This document shows, in pieces, positions 1-10,436 of a stretch of DNA of 63,937 bases. Source of the DNA: Candidatus Rifleibacteriota bacterium (GTDB lineage: Bacteria; Muiribacteriota; Ozemobacteria; Ozemobacterales; Ozemobacteraceae); contig JADFYG010000035.1 of assembly GCA_015233155.1 (NCBI GenBank), positions 1-63,937 on the forward strand, given 5' to 3'. The position numbers and the translations under genes are program-made. Under the pieces are notes generated by a model that was not told the DNA's origin, searched no databases, and saw nothing but the letters and a program-made list of their open reading frames with translations. Position 1 is the first letter of the stretch. Every line of letters starts with the position of its first letter.

Positions 1-100
1 CCAGGGCATTGCTTTTTCATAAAGTCCTTGAACAAGCGGTCAGACACGAACCAGTATCCTTGGAACAAATCTTTGAAAGTCATCATTAGAATGGTTTTTT

Positions 101-3100
101 GTGGCTGGAATTAAAGGAATACCCCAGATAACTTTATTGATGCTGTTTGTACGCGCCGGAGTCGCCGCATCATTCGGAGACAGACCTCTATTGATGACAC
201 TGATGTTCCCAATCATTTTCAGTGCATTACTGGGGGGATTTGGCCCGGGTCTGTTATCCACAATAGTTGCGGGATGCTGTACGGCATTTTCTTTCACTCC
301 TTCCATACGCAACTTATTGGCAGCTCCACCATATGATAAATTCCAGTGGGGCATGCTCGTCGCAAATGGAGTCATCGTCTGCATTTTGAGTGAGGCCATG
401 CACCGCTCTCTGAATAGATATCATGCGCTCAGTCAGCACCTTAATGCCGTTGCTTCCGGAACTTCAGACGCCGTGTTTGTGAAAGACCTGGCTGGACGTT
501 ATCAGCTATTCAACGAAGGAGCCGCGCGCCTTGTCGGCAAATCCATCGCCGAAGTCCTCGGCCATGACGACACAGCTATTTTTACGGCTGATTCGGCTGC
601 CAGACTGATGGCTATTGACCGGTCCATTTTGGACACCGGAATTGGTCAGACATTTGAAGAAAGTGTGACGACCAGCAATGGTAAAAACCTGACTTTTTTT
701 GTTGTGAAAGGCCCCACGTTTGATCAGCATGGCAGAGTTACCGGCCTGTTTGGAATCTCCCGGGACATTTCAGAGCGCAAACTTTCTGAATCTGTAAGGG
801 AAGAAACACTGGAATTGTTGCATCTTTGTAATGATTCTTCCAATAAAAGGGATCTGATAAAAGCGCTTGTGATTTACTTTCAGAAAATCACCGGCTGTTC
901 AGCCGTCGGTGTGCGGTTGAAAGATGGGGATGATTTCCCTTATTACGAAACCCGTGGATTCCCTGACGATTTTGTACTGGCAGAACGCAGTCTCTGTTCT
1001 TTTGACCAGAATGGCGACCTGATGCGTGACAGCACAGGGCATCCAGCACTAGACTGCATGTGCGGCAATATCATCCGAGGTCGATTCGACCCCGCGAAAT
1101 GTTTTTTCAGCCCGCGTGGCAGTTTTTGGAGCAGCTGTACAACGGAGTTGCTGGCTTCAACAACTGATGCTGACCGCAAGGCAAAGACGCGAAACCGTTG
1201 TAATGGTGAAGGATATGAATCGGTGGCATTAGTCCCTTTGCGCGCCCATGGCCAGACCTTTGGGTTGTTTCAGTTCAATGATAAACAAAAAGGCCGTTTC
1301 ACCGCAGAAAAAGTAGCCCGGCTTGAAGATCATGTCAACTATATTGCGATAACTCTGGCAAAACTGATGGTTGATGAAGCTTTTAGGGAGAGCGAGGCCA
1401 CATACGGCTCATTATTCGATAATATGCTGAACGGGTTTGCCTATTGTCGAATGTTGTTTGATAACAATAAACCCCAGGATTTCATTTATCTCAGAGTCAA
1501 TCAGGCCTTTGAAACCCTGACGGGTCTCAATAATGTCGTGGGAAAGCGGGTCAGCGAAGTCATCCCCGGTATTCGTGAGGCTGATCCCAAATTGTTTGAA
1601 ATCTATGGCCGAGTGGCTTTAACAGGACAGCCGGAACGCTTCGAGATTTATGTAGATGCATTGCGAATGTGGTTCTGGATTTCGGTGTATTGCCCACAAC
1701 GGGAACATTTTGTGGCCGTTTTTGATGTTATTACCAAACGAAAAAAGGCGGAAGAAGAAAAGGCGCTATACCAGCGTCAGCTCGAACTGCTTCTTGAAAC
1801 AGCGGGAGAAGGCATATTCGGGGTCAACATGGAGGGGAAAATTACATTCGTAAATCAGGCAGCGGGTAATTTGATTTGTCTTGCAAGAGATGAGTTGATC
1901 GGGCGCGATCACACAGTTTTTCATGCTGACCGCAGCAATGGCGCGAATTATAACTGGCAGGACTGCCCGCTCTGCAAAACTATCCAGGACAGCATCTCCC
2001 GCTCCGGGGAAGAGACATATTTTAAGGCTGACGGCTCAGGATTCCCAATGGAATTCACGTGTAATGCGATAATCGATAGAGGTGTTACAAGCGGAGCGGT
2101 GATGATTTTTCGCAACATCACGGATCGCAGAAAGCTCGAAAGCGAGTTGCGGCAGGCGCAGAAACTCGAAGGTATCGGACAGCTTGCCGGCGGTATAGCT
2201 CACGACTTCAACAATGTACTGAGCGCAATAATCGGCTTTGCTGGTCTGATCCAGATGAATATGAACCACTCTGATCCGATGGCGCACTATGTCGACTCGA
2301 TAATCGCGGCAGGTCAGCGCGGCGCGGCGCTTACGCATCAGATTCTTGCATTCAGCAGGAAGCAGGTGCTCAACATGAAGTCTGTCAATCTGAACGAAAT
2401 AGTCAAGGATCTCGAAAAGATGATTCACAGACTTGTCAGGGAGGACATCGATATTGAGTTTAATCTCACAAATAAGAACCTGGTGATCCTTGCTGATGCG
2501 GGCCAGATAGACCAGATACTGATTAACCTTGTTACAAATGCACGCGATGCTATGCCCAGGGGCGGCAGACTTCGCATTGCAACTGATTCCTTCATCATGG
2601 ATGACGTATTCATCGACTTGCACGAACACAACAGTCCGGGAGAATATGCCATTATAATGATATCCGATACCGGTTGCGGCATGGACACTGATACCAGATT
2701 ACACATCTTCGAACCTTTCTTCACTACAAAGGAAGCAGGGAAAGGCACAGGTCTTGGATTATCGGTTGTCCATGGAATAGTAAAGCAACATAATGGTTAT
2801 ATATACGTCTATAGCGAGATTGGAAAGGGGACCACATTCAAGATATATCTGCCCCTGTCAAAGGGAGCAGCAGCGATGGCAGACGGCAAACCTGAAAATC
2901 TGCTCAAAGGCGGAACAGAGACCGTATTGGTCGCTGAAGATGACGCCGCCATCAGAGGGCTCTCAAAGACCGTACTGAATCAATATGGCTACAACGTAAT
3001 CGAGGCTGCTGATGGAGAAGACGCCATACAGCAATTCATAATGCACAAAGACGACATAAAACTGGTCATACTTGACGGAATAATGCCCAATAAGAGTGGC

Positions 3101-3280
3101 AAAGAGGTGTATGACGAAATTCTCAGACTTTGCCCGAACATGAAGGCTATCTTTATGAGCGGCTATTCAGAGGATATTTTTCCCGTTGATGTGGTGACGG
3201 GAAAAACTGCAGTTTTTATCCAGAAGCCGGTGACGATAAGGAACCTGTTAAGGCAGGTAAGAGCAACACTGGATGGCTGA
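101..3280 (+). CDS. Hybrid sensor histidine kinase (DUF4118-PAS-GAF-PAS-PAS-HisKA-HATPase-REC)
   Basis: This is a multi-sensor hybrid kinase of 1059 residues. Residues 1-85 are hydrophobic and resemble the KdpD-type DUF4118 membrane domain. They are followed by a PAS domain (about 110-225), a GAF-like region (230-420), two more PAS domains (430-550 and 555-685), the dimerisation helix with GIAHDFNN (His701), an HATPase domain with NLVTNARDAM and GKGTGLGL, and a C-terminal receiver with phospho-acceptor Asp992 in VILDGIMP. The third PAS carries a CPLC motif that is common in PAS variants of such kinases. The start used is GTG at 101. An in-frame stop lies at 74-76, so the membrane domain looks short at its N-terminus and one helix may be missing. 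The output partner is unknown. The convergent binding-protein gene ends 15 bp away, and together with the TonB receptor gene it suggests a role in nutrient sensing. Confidence 0.9.
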   Translation: MAGIKGIPQITLLMLFVRAGVAASFGDRPLLMTLMFPIIFSALLGGFGPGLLSTIVAGCCTAFSFTPSIRNLLAAPPYDKFQWGMLVANGVIVCILSEAMHRSLNRYHALSQHLNAVASGTSDAVFVKDLAGRYQLFNEGAARLVGKSIAEVLGHDDTAIFTADSAARLMAIDRSILDTGIGQTFEESVTTSNGKNLTFFVVKGPTFDQHGRVTGLFGISRDISERKLSESVREETLELLHLCNDSSNKRDLIKALVIYFQKITGCSAVGVRLKDGDDFPYYETRGFPDDFVLAERSLCSFDQNGDLMRDSTGHPALDCMCGNIIRGRFDPAKCFFSPRGSFWSSCTTELLASTTDADRKAKTRNRCNGEGYESVALVPLRAHGQTFGLFQFNDKQKGRFTAEKVARLEDHVNYIAITLAKLMVDEAFRESEATYGSLFDNMLNGFAYCRMLFDNNKPQDFIYLRVNQAFETLTGLNNVVGKRVSEVIPGIREADPKLFEIYGRVALTGQPERFEIYVDALRMWFWISVYCPQREHFVAVFDVITKRKKAEEEKALYQRQLELLLETAGEGIFGVNMEGKITFVNQAAGNLICLARDELIGRDHTVFHADRSNGANYNWQDCPLCKTIQDSISRSGEETYFKADGSGFPMEFTCNAIIDRGVTSGAVMIFRNITDRRKLESELRQAQKLEGIGQLAGGIAHDFNNVLSAIIGFAGLIQMNMNHSDPMAHYVDSIIAAGQRGAALTHQILAFSRKQVLNMKSVNLNEIVKDLEKMIHRLVREDIDIEFNLTNKNLVILADAGQIDQILINLVTNARDAMPRGGRLRIATDSFIMDDVFIDLHEHNSPGEYAIIMISDTGCGMDTDTRLHIFEPFFTTKEAGKGTGLGLSVVHGIVKQHNGYIYVYSEIGKGTTFKIYLPLSKGAAAMADGKPENLLKGGTETVLVAEDDAAIRGLSKTVLNQYGYNVIEAADGEDAIQQFIMHKDDIKLVILDGIMPNKSGKEVYDEILRLCPNMKAIFMSGYSEDIFPVDVVTGKTAVFIQKPVTIRNLLRQVRATLDG

Positions 3281-3295
3281 AGATCATGAGGGCTT

Positions 3296-4186
3296 TCAGA
3301 ATATTTTCGCGGCTTTCCCGCGAAGATCTTCTGGAACCTCAAGTCCCATTTTCTTCAACACCGTTACGTTAAGAATGAGCTGCCAGCCGGAAAACTTCCT
3401 GGATCGCGACGCTTCCTTTTCTGACGGCCGCAGAAGATCATCGGCATATTTCATCAAACCAGACGCCAACTCATCAGGAGTCAGGGTTAACGCAAACACC
3501 GCTCCCTTGCGGACCATGGATTCGGAATAACCAACAATCGGTTTTTTGCCACTAAATGATTCCTGGAAAATGGAAGGAATAATGGCATTATTTATAAGCT
3601 GCGGGTCCGGTGGCAATATTCCAGCACAGTGTTCGGTCGAGAAGGCCTTCAATGCACCTGTTAAATTTTCGGGATTATCAAGCTTCCATAACATCAACTC
3701 AAGCCCGGCGGCCTGAACAGCGTTCTTTAATTCCTGGGCCGGAGCGAATTCTTCAGAAGTCCAGGGATACCAGATTTTTCGAATATCTTTCTGCAAACGC
3801 ATGAGAAAACTAATCTGCAGATCATTTGGCTGGCGAGTATCGAACAGATAAAATCGTTTATCCGTGAGACTCCCATCGATAAGTGTCCCGATCACCGGAA
3901 TGTTCCATGGCATGGTCAGGATCTTTTGCAGCGCTGAATCACCGATAGCTATGGCCAAGGCGGGAGGATGGCTTTCCAGAAAGCTGGCGGAAAGCGTTTC
4001 CAACGGGCAGAGAACCACACGATATTTCCCTGCAGAAGTTATTTGGTCCGCGGTTTTTGCGTGCAGAGGAATTTTAGAACGATAAAAGACCCAGAGTTCA
4101 GAAATTGCAAAAACCGGAGAACAAGTCAGCAATAAAAGGCCGAACACGGCCACCAATGCTGCTAGTTTCCGGGATTGTGTCTTCAT
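3296..4186 (-). CDS. Periplasmic ABC-type substrate-binding protein, orphan
   Basis: This exported protein of 296 residues has a clear Sec signal peptide (basic MKTQSRK, hydrophobic core, cleavage after SPVFA). The rest has the two-lobed fold pattern of the uncharacterised ABC_sub_bind family. It contains segments such as AIGDSALQKIL, IPVIGTLIDG and KPIVGYSESMVRKGAVFALT, the last typical of the second lobe. No permease or ATPase genes lie beside it. It starts 18 bp after the TonB receptor stop on the same strand, so the two are probably cotranscribed. Binding proteins of this type without a transporter often serve as periplasmic ligand sensors for nearby kinases, and three kinase genes surround it. 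That role is inferred from context only and the ligand is unknown. Confidence 0.8.
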   Translation of the reverse strand: MKTQSRKLAALVAVFGLLLLTCSPVFAISELWVFYRSKIPLHAKTADQITSAGKYRVVLCPLETLSASFLESHPPALAIAIGDSALQKILTMPWNIPVIGTLIDGSLTDKRFYLFDTRQPNDLQISFLMRLQKDIRKIWYPWTSEEFAPAQELKNAVQAAGLELMLWKLDNPENLTGALKAFSTEHCAGILPPDPQLINNAIIPSIFQESFSGKKPIVGYSESMVRKGAVFALTLTPDELASGLMKYADDLLRPSEKEASRSRKFSGWQLILNVTVLKKMGLEVPEDLRGKAAKIF

Positions 4187-4204
4187 AAAATGCAGTAAAA
4201 ATCC

Positions 4205-6235
4205 TTAGAAATCCAAATCGTATTCAGCAGATAATTCTCTTCCGTTTTGCGGCAAACCATCAGCAACAAGTCCACTGGGGCCGGGAGATGCGAATTCGTA
4301 ATATCGGTTAAAAAGATTCCTCACACGAATCAGCAATCGTCCCTTTTCGCCCATGAAGTTTTTCCTCTGTATGGTCATGTGGGCAAGAGCCAGACCAGGC
4401 TCGGGGGGGCGCGAATCAGCCCAATTTACAGGCAGTCTGGATGTGAGACTACCCCAAAGACAAAAATTCCAGTCGCGACCCTTTACGGAATAACCAGCAT
4501 TCAGGCGATTGTTTGGAACACCCGGAGCCAAATCAGGCGGAGATGATTCACCTCGGAGCCTGAACACGGAAAAATTGGCAAACACTTCCTGGTCCTCATG
4601 AAAACGTTTCTTCAATTCAATTTCCATGCCGTCATAATCGGTTTTCCCTATGTTCTGAAAACCGGTAACATCAAAACTGCTGGCTATGCGGTCTTTCATA
4701 GCATTAATAAAAAAGTTTATTTTTGCCATGATATTTTTCCGTAGCTCTCCAATGAATTGCAGTTCAGTGGTTTGAATCTTTTCCCGATTAATGTTTCGAT
4801 TGCTGGTAATCTCATAAAAATCAGGATTCCGAAAAGCCTGCCCGAAAAGCAGTTTTCCAGTCCATGCCCTGGTCAGGTGCCGAATCAATCCAAGATGGGG
4901 AGACCAAGTCCTCCCAAAGAGGGAATGATTATCCGTACGCAGACCAAAAACCAGACTGGTCTCCTGATCAAGGCGAAGATCGTCCTGAAGACACAGGGAT
5001 GAATTCATGAAGCGCTCTGGCGATGGATATACTCCGGGGAGAAATACCCTGTTCGCCGGATCCGAAGGAAAATCATAAGATCCATAGGCAGCTGAATCCA
5101 CGAGGCGCAAGGAAGTGATTTCCCCGCGAACGCTAAGTCGATGCAGGGAATCCGGAGCTTCATTCCACTGGAAATTAAGTCCGTATATTTCATCTTTGGA
5201 AATATCCTCCTCAGTCGCTCCAAGCGGATAGGTCACCCCATTAAAGAAGGTTGCACCCGGGCTAACCGCCTGAGTAATTTCCCGATCATAAAAACGGTTG
5301 AAGAACAGATTCACGACTCCTTCACTTTTGTTGGAGAACTCTTTGTTGTATTTTAAGGAAACCAGATCATTGGAACGCCGAAAGAACGTCTGGTCATTAA
5401 CGTTACCAAAGTACCCCAAGTATCCTTCCCGATCGCCCTGGACATGTTGCAGATAAAGTGTCAGACCACTCTGGTCAGATACCTTTAGCGAAAAGTCCCG
5501 GCGAGTATTCCGGTTGTGGGTTTCTCCTGAAAGATGGTAAGAATCGATCGGAACCCATCGCGATTGCCCATCAGAGCTGAATCCGGCAAGATCAAGATCG
5601 AATGTGGTTCTGCTGGTCCTCCAGACCTGAGAGAGCGCAATTCCCTGTTCTCCGAAGTTTCCCACGATTTTTTTCAGTGTCCCGCCAGTCTTCGGATTAT
5701 CCGGAGTAATGCAGTTGATGACGGCAAGAAAAGCGTTGCTGCCGTAGAGAGCAGACCCGGGACCGCGAATGATCTCGATACGACTGAATCGTGAAATATC
5801 GAGCAGATCATAGGTCCAGTAGGGTGAGCCAAGAAACTGATTGTTCACACTTACCCCGTCGATCATCACTACGAAACTGCGGTTCGAATCAAAAACACCA
5901 CGCGGGCCAGGCCACCAGTCACCCGCCGTGGAGCGCCAGGGATTGAATCCGGGGATGACTTCCAAAAGTTCCGGGATGGTCCTTACACCCAGCGCCTGTA
6001 TCTGTTGCTGCGTCATGATAGAAATGATCGACGGGGATTCAATGGCTGGTTTGGAAATGCGGGTAGAAGTGACTTCCTGTTCGGGTTCGTACAGAAGGGC
6101 GGCGGCTTCTTTCTCAGTATCAACGGCATGAACCGCCATGGGAAGCAAAAACATCAATATTGTCAAAAATACTTTTTTATTCAAAAAGAACCACACGGAC
6201 ATAATTTGAAAACGACTCAACGGTTTTGACTGCAT
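4205..6235 (-). CDS. TonB-dependent outer-membrane receptor
   Basis: This receptor of 676 residues imports an unknown ligand across the outer membrane using TonB energy. A signal peptide ends near MAVHA (about residue 38). The plug domain follows at about 55-165, with IPELLEVIPGF, VVMIDGVSVN and IEIIRGPGSALYGSNA, the standard plug signature. The remainder is a 22-strand type barrel, and the last residue is Phe after YDLDF, the usual outer-membrane assembly signal. An internal Met12 is a possible alternative start, but neither start has a strong ribosome site. The gene lies between a receiver-kinase gene upstream and a binding-protein gene downstream on the same strand, which suggests a sensed uptake cassette. 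No siderophore or vitamin genes are adjacent, so the substrate cannot be assigned. Confidence 0.9.
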   Translation of the reverse strand: MQSKPLSRFQIMSVWFFLNKKVFLTILMFLLPMAVHAVDTEKEAAALLYEPEQEVTSTRISKPAIESPSIISIMTQQQIQALGVRTIPELLEVIPGFNPWRSTAGDWWPGPRGVFDSNRSFVVMIDGVSVNNQFLGSPYWTYDLLDISRFSRIEIIRGPGSALYGSNAFLAVINCITPDNPKTGGTLKKIVGNFGEQGIALSQVWRTSRTTFDLDLAGFSSDGQSRWVPIDSYHLSGETHNRNTRRDFSLKVSDQSGLTLYLQHVQGDREGYLGYFGNVNDQTFFRRSNDLVSLKYNKEFSNKSEGVVNLFFNRFYDREITQAVSPGATFFNGVTYPLGATEEDISKDEIYGLNFQWNEAPDSLHRLSVRGEITSLRLVDSAAYGSYDFPSDPANRVFLPGVYPSPERFMNSSLCLQDDLRLDQETSLVFGLRTDNHSLFGRTWSPHLGLIRHLTRAWTGKLLFGQAFRNPDFYEITSNRNINREKIQTTELQFIGELRKNIMAKINFFINAMKDRIASSFDVTGFQNIGKTDYDGMEIELKKRFHEDQEVFANFSVFRLRGESSPPDLAPGVPNNRLNAGYSVKGRDWNFCLWGSLTSRLPVNWADSRPPEPGLALAHMTIQRKNFMGEKGRLLIRVRNLFNRYYEFASPGPSGLVADGLPQNGRELSAEYDLDF

Positions 6236-6417
6236 GGCACACCCACTTTATGGAAAAATTGTTTTTATACGACTCGATGGTCTATCCGCAATGGGAACAC
6301 TTTGCCAAAGCCATCTATGAAAATGATCTGGTCATGAGAACACATAAGGCTGGTTTTACCTGTCGGCCCTGCATATTCATGAGCTAATCTCACGAAGCGC
6401 AAAAAACAATTGCCATC

Positions 6418-7581
6418 TCAATTGGTCAGAGTGAGCCCATGCTTTCCGGCCCGGCCTTCGGCTGAAAGCGGTAATTTCAGAAGAACCGTATCCATGGCGT
6501 CAACACTTCGATTCAGATTAATTGTGCCGCCATGAGCTTCTACGAGAATTTTGGCGATGGCCAGGTTTATCCCGGTGCCGATAATAGATCGACCGCTAAG
6601 AGAATTTGATTTTCCCGCCATTTGAAATACATTTTCGTGAAACTCGGGATAACATTTCCCGCCGGAATTCATGACCCAAATTCTCAGGGTTTCTCCATCA
6701 AGGCAAAATCCAGTCTTAATGACCCCTCCCTGGGGGCTGAATTCAACGGCATTGTCGAGAAGCTTATTCATTATTCGGGTCAGAACATCGGGATCAACCT
6801 GTACTTTCAGATCACTCGCGAAATCTTCTTCCAGGTGGAGGGACTTGTCTTCAAGTTTCGCCTGGAATTTTTTCAGCATCAATTTCATCAATTTTCTTAT
6901 GGCGATGGCCTGCGGCTTAACCTTGAACTCCAGGTTCTCCAGTTCGAGAAGAAAAAGAACATCGACCAGAAGGGCGTGCAGATCATTAGTCGAATTCCGC
7001 GCCAAATTCCAGAGGGTCTCGTATTCGCCGGAATTGCCTGGAAGTTTTCCCGGTTTCAGAAAATCCAGACAACCCACAAGGGCAGTGAGGGGAGTTCGGA
7101 TTTCGTGAGACAGAATTCTGAGAAAGTCTGATTTCAGACAGTTCAGTTTCTTCAACTCTTCGTTAAGGGACTGAGTCTGCTGCAGAAGAAGCTTATTTTC
7201 CTGCTCAAGACGCAACCTGGCAAACTCTCTTTTCAAAAGAGTCAGAAGTTCGCCAGCCTGCATAGGCTTCTGAAAATACCCTTGAATTCTTTCATGATTG
7301 ACCGCTTCAATGACCATGGAGAGGTCCGCATAGGCGGTAAGAATAATCAAAATGATCTGTTCATCTGTTTTACGCACTTCATGAAGAAACTCAAGACCTG
7401 TCATCCCGGGCATTCGCTGATCAGAAATGATGGCATGAATCTTATTGGTCTTAAGAATCTCAAGCCCCTCAATCGCGGAATGAGCGCCCAAAACAGAATA
7501 GTTATCCTTCAGAATCCTCATCATCATTGATACATTTTCGGATTCATCATCAACGCAAAGAATAGTAAAAACTTCTGTCAT
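6418..7581 (-). CDS. Receiver-histidine kinase (REC-coiled coil-HisKA-HATPase)
   Basis: This soluble protein of 387 residues begins with a receiver domain (residues 5-120, with CVDDE, ISDQRMPG and YFQKPM), continues through a glutamine/leucine-rich coiled coil, then HisKA with SHEIRTPL (His159) and an HATPase domain with NKLLDNAVEF and GTGINLAIAK. The ATG at 7581 is chosen because GGAG lies five bases upstream. An open frame extends 13 codons further but has no ribosome site. The asparagine box is normal, but the G1 motif reads VMNSGG instead of the usual DTGxG, which may weaken ATP binding. With receiver first and kinase second, the protein probably relays a signal from another kinase. The divergently transcribed membrane kinase beside it is the obvious partner. 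Confidence 0.88.
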   Translation of the reverse strand: MTEVFTILCVDDESENVSMMMRILKDNYSVLGAHSAIEGLEILKTNKIHAIISDQRMPGMTGLEFLHEVRKTDEQIILIILTAYADLSMVIEAVNHERIQGYFQKPMQAGELLTLLKREFARLRLEQENKLLLQQTQSLNEELKKLNCLKSDFLRILSHEIRTPLTALVGCLDFLKPGKLPGNSGEYETLWNLARNSTNDLHALLVDVLFLLELENLEFKVKPQAIAIRKLMKLMLKKFQAKLEDKSLHLEEDFASDLKVQVDPDVLTRIMNKLLDNAVEFSPQGGVIKTGFCLDGETLRIWVMNSGGKCYPEFHENVFQMAGKSNSLSGRSIIGTGINLAIAKILVEAHGGTINLNRSVDAMDTVLLKLPLSAEGRAGKHGLTLTN

Positions 7582-7673
7582 ATTTTCTCCAACAAAAGTT
7601 TGCTTACGCCATGATAACATATCTCCATGGAAAATTTATACCAGGGTTTCCGGATAGTTATTTTTTAACCGAC

Positions 7674-9191
7674 ATGACATCCTTTCGAGCTCGAATTCTG
7701 CTGACATTCCTCCTGATTTTTCTTGCTATGATAGGCATTTCCAGCATATGGCACTACCAGACCATTCGCCGTTTCACTTTGGATGGATTCGAAAGTGACG
7801 CCAGAATCATGACAAAGCAAGTTGCTAAAAGGGCCGTGGCAGGAATTTTTACGGAAGATCCAGGTCAATTGGGAGACATTGCCTCAGATGTTTTTCTAAT
7901 TCCCAATGTCTGCGATCTGTACTTTTACAACGAGAACAAGAAGCTCCTCGGGCATTATTCGACCTTTTCACATTCCCAGGAAAAAACAGTTGAAGGCCTG
8001 CTCGGTCCGGTTCCCGTTTTTTCTTTGAGCGAGGACCACGCAATAGTTGTAGTTCCAGTCATTCTTGAAGGGTTGGAACCCGAAAAAGATGAAAAAAAAG
8101 TTGAAGTAATCGGCTGGACGGTATGTAATTTCAATCTCCTTGGAGTACATCACCAGCTGGATTCTGTAATCTGGAGTTTTCTTCTCTCGGCAATCATCAT
8201 TACTCAGGCCTTCGGCTTCTTCATTGTCTTTCTGGAAAGATGGGTTAACAAGCCGCTGATACAATTGATCGAAAAAGTGAAATCCATCGCTGGCGGCGAC
8301 CTATCCGTGCGAGTCGATTTCCGGGAAACACATGACGAGATCGGCGCTCTCGGAAAACATATCAATCTCATGGCTGACTCCCTGCAAAATTACACCACGG
8401 ATCTTGAAGCTCTGGTCCACGAGAAGATCGGCAAAATTGAAGTAAGGGAGAGGCAATTGATGTTTCAGGAAAAAATGGCTTCTCTCGGACGAATGTCAGC
8501 AAGCATCGCTCATGAAATTAACAACCCGTTGAACTATATGGCGCTGGGTATGGATTATCTGGAACTGCGCGAAGAAAAAATGAGAAATAGCGGCGGCAAG
8601 AGCCTTGCAGAGGACTTTCCGGAACGCAAGAAGGTTTTCAGTGACATTAGACACGGCTTCAGCCGCCTGAAGGGAATACTGGATTCCCTGCGCAAATTTT
8701 CCCGGAAGGATGAGACGCAGACTCAGGACTATTTTTTTCAGGAAGTGTTTCTGGATACTCACCGTATTTTCGAGCACGAATTGCGATGCAATGCGGTAAA
8801 GCTCGAGATGAAAAGCGCCAGCACACGGCAACTGCATGGGTCCATGGTACGGCTGCAACAGATTCTGTTGAATTTGTTGCGCAACTCCCTCGACGCCTTC
8901 GAGGAAAACCACACATCAAGCCCCGTCATCAGAATCGAAGTAAGTGAGCTCATAGATAAGACAATTATTCATTTCGAGGACAACGGTCCGGGAATTTCCC
9001 CGGAGCATCGAAAACGGATATTCGAGCCGTTCTTCACGACCAAGCCTCCCGGCAAAGGTACAGGAATCGGTCTGGCTCTCTGTTTTGAACTTGCCGCACG
9101 AGAAGGTGGAGTCATCAGTCTGGGAGAGTCGGCCATTGGAGGCGCCGCCTTTGATGTCATACTCCCTCTGAAATCTCAACTAACCGGTTAG
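7674..9191 (+). CDS. Membrane sensor histidine kinase with HAMP
   Basis: Counting from the chosen ATG, this kinase has 505 residues. TM1 is at about 5-27, an extracytoplasmic sensor at 28-160, TM2 at 162-185, HAMP at 186-240 ([20 protein letters not shown]), a coiled coil, HisKA with [12 protein letters not shown] (His280), and an HATPase domain with [20 protein letters not shown] and [11 protein letters not shown]. The frame stays open upstream to an ATG at 7611, but those 21 residues lack transmembrane or sensor character, and starting at 7674 leaves room for a divergent promoter. Neither start has a convincing ribosome site. It faces the receiver-kinase gene head to head, and the two probably form one phosphorelay controlling the TonB receptor and binding-protein genes. 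Confidence 0.88.
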   Translation: MTSFRARILLTFLLIFLAMIGISSIWHYQTIRRFTLDGFESDARIMTKQVAKRAVAGIFTEDPGQLGDIASDVFLIPNVCDLYFYNENKKLLGHYSTFSHSQEKTVEGLLGPVPVFSLSEDHAIVVVPVILEGLEPEKDEKKVEVIGWTVCNFNLLGVHHQLDSVIWSFLLSAIIITQAFGFFIVFLERWVNKPLIQLIEKVKSIAGGDLSVRVDFRETHDEIGALGKHINLMADSLQNYTTDLEALVHEKIGKIEVRERQLMFQEKMASLGRMSASIAHEINNPLNYMALGMDYLELREEKMRNSGGKSLAEDFPERKKVFSDIRHGFSRLKGILDSLRKFSRKDETQTQDYFFQEVFLDTHRIFEHELRCNAVKLEMKSASTRQLHGSMVRLQQILLNLLRNSLDAFEENHTSSPVIRIEVSELIDKTIIHFEDNGPGISPEHRKRIFEPFFTTKPPGKGTGIGLALCFELAAREGGVISLGESAIGGAAFDVILPLKSQLTG

Positions 9192-9280
9192 CACCCTTTA
9201 CTAAACATGGCATGATTGAGCGCTGATTCCGTTTTAATGGAGTGATTTCCTCACCTCTTGGTCTTCAGCACAATCCCTGT

Positions 9281-10384
9281 TTAAAGGCGGTATAATTTAA
9301 GAAATGTTCCAAGACGCAATGCCAGGCCAGGGCGTTTAGATATGCTTGCATGGCAGAGTTCGTCATAATATGTTCTCAAAAAAATGCGAGTTCCGGTGTA
9401 ATAGATAGACTCGACTCCTCCAATCGATCTTTTAAACCGTAACAACTGATTATCCGGAAGTGAATCATCGCCACCTCCGAGATGCAAACACCTGTGTGTT
9501 CCGCGCTCCGCCGCCCACAGTGTCAATCCATAAAACAGCAGGTTATTAGGACGTTTGAACAGGAGCTCCGGGTCGGATGCCCCCAAATGGTAGTGCATCG
9601 TCTCAGAGCCCATGAGTATTATGGCACCAGCGGCAAAACGATCCCCGTCGAATACCCCAAACATACGGGTATGGAATGGATCGCAAAACAGGTTTTTCAC
9701 TCGCGCGGAGTCGACGTAGTAATCCGGGGTCGCGCTTACACGGTCCATTGTTTTATTGTACAAAATCATGAATGCCGGAAGATATGCCTCCGGCTCTATT
9801 TCAGTGAATCTTAATCCATAGTCGCATGCCTTTCGCACGCCTCGTCGAAAGGAGGATTTCATAGCTGCACGCAAAACGTCTGCCTTTACAGGCTTTTCAT
9901 CCTGTGTTTTCAACGGAATTGATATTACAGCTCGGTTTGGCACAATCATCGTGTCCGGATCGACACAATAGCGATGATTAGCGAGTGGCGCATGAAATCT
10001 GGTAAAAGCACACACAATACGCTCACTAACAGCCCATTCCGTGAACACCTCTCCGGCTTCGAGGAGAAAATCAGGATCTTCCGTGTTGGACAACGGGCCA
10101 CCATATCCCCATGCTGATTCGATATCATAAAGATCGGTTCCGGAAATAGGCAATCGCACGATGGGATGTACCCAGATGCGGCCATTTTTATGATATGAAA
10201 AGATCAGTGACTCGCTACCCGGGCGTCCCCAGTTACGCAGCCATGCCTCTTCAAAATAGACATCCCATGGAAGAGGAGGACCATCGGTGACCGGAGCTCC
10301 CCTCCAGCTCGTCAAAACCAGCATTTCGCCGCTCTTATGCATAAATAAATTCAGAGTGAACTCGCGAAACTTATGTGCAGACAC
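9281..10384 (-). CDS. FemAB/GNAT-fold acyl- or aminoacyl-transferase
   Basis: This protein of about 367 residues is related to the GNAT_6/FemAB group (peptidoglycan bridge and CelD-like transferases). The evidence is the second-half pattern: MKSSFRRGVRKACDYGL, then a PAFMILYNKTMDR segment, then GDRFAAGAIILMGSETMHYH followed by LGASDPELLFKRPNN. These correspond to the acceptor-binding helices and the double GNAT core. No signal peptide is present, so it acts in the cytoplasm, probably on a lipid-linked or amino-sugar acceptor. The GTG start at 10384 has GGAGA almost touching it, so a start at Met15 or Met21 is also possible. It lies 52 bp downstream of the activase-type gene on the same strand and may be the last gene of that operon. 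The substrate is unknown. Confidence 0.75.
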   Translation of the reverse strand: MSAHKFREFTLNLFMHKSGEMLVLTSWRGAPVTDGPPLPWDVYFEEAWLRNWGRPGSESLIFSYHKNGRIWVHPIVRLPISGTDLYDIESAWGYGGPLSNTEDPDFLLEAGEVFTEWAVSERIVCAFTRFHAPLANHRYCVDPDTMIVPNRAVISIPLKTQDEKPVKADVLRAAMKSSFRRGVRKACDYGLRFTEIEPEAYLPAFMILYNKTMDRVSATPDYYVDSARVKNLFCDPFHTRMFGVFDGDRFAAGAIILMGSETMHYHLGASDPELLFKRPNNLLFYGLTLWAAERGTHRCLHLGGGDDSLPDNQLLRFKRSIGGVESIYYTGTRIFLRTYYDELCHASISKRPGLALRLGTFLKLYRL

Positions 10385-10436
10385 TCTCCAGTCGCATTAT
10401 CGGACGATGAATTAATACACATTTCTTTGTTCATTA

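Noticed and set aside
1..114. Frame open from the left edge, ending at 112-114
   Set aside because: The 37 codons show no family feature and overlap the kinase start. They could be the end of a cut gene, but nothing supports it.
2036..2629. Open frame of 197 codons antisense to the first hybrid kinase
   Set aside because: It lies wholly inside strong kinase domains, has no ribosome site and matches no protein pattern.
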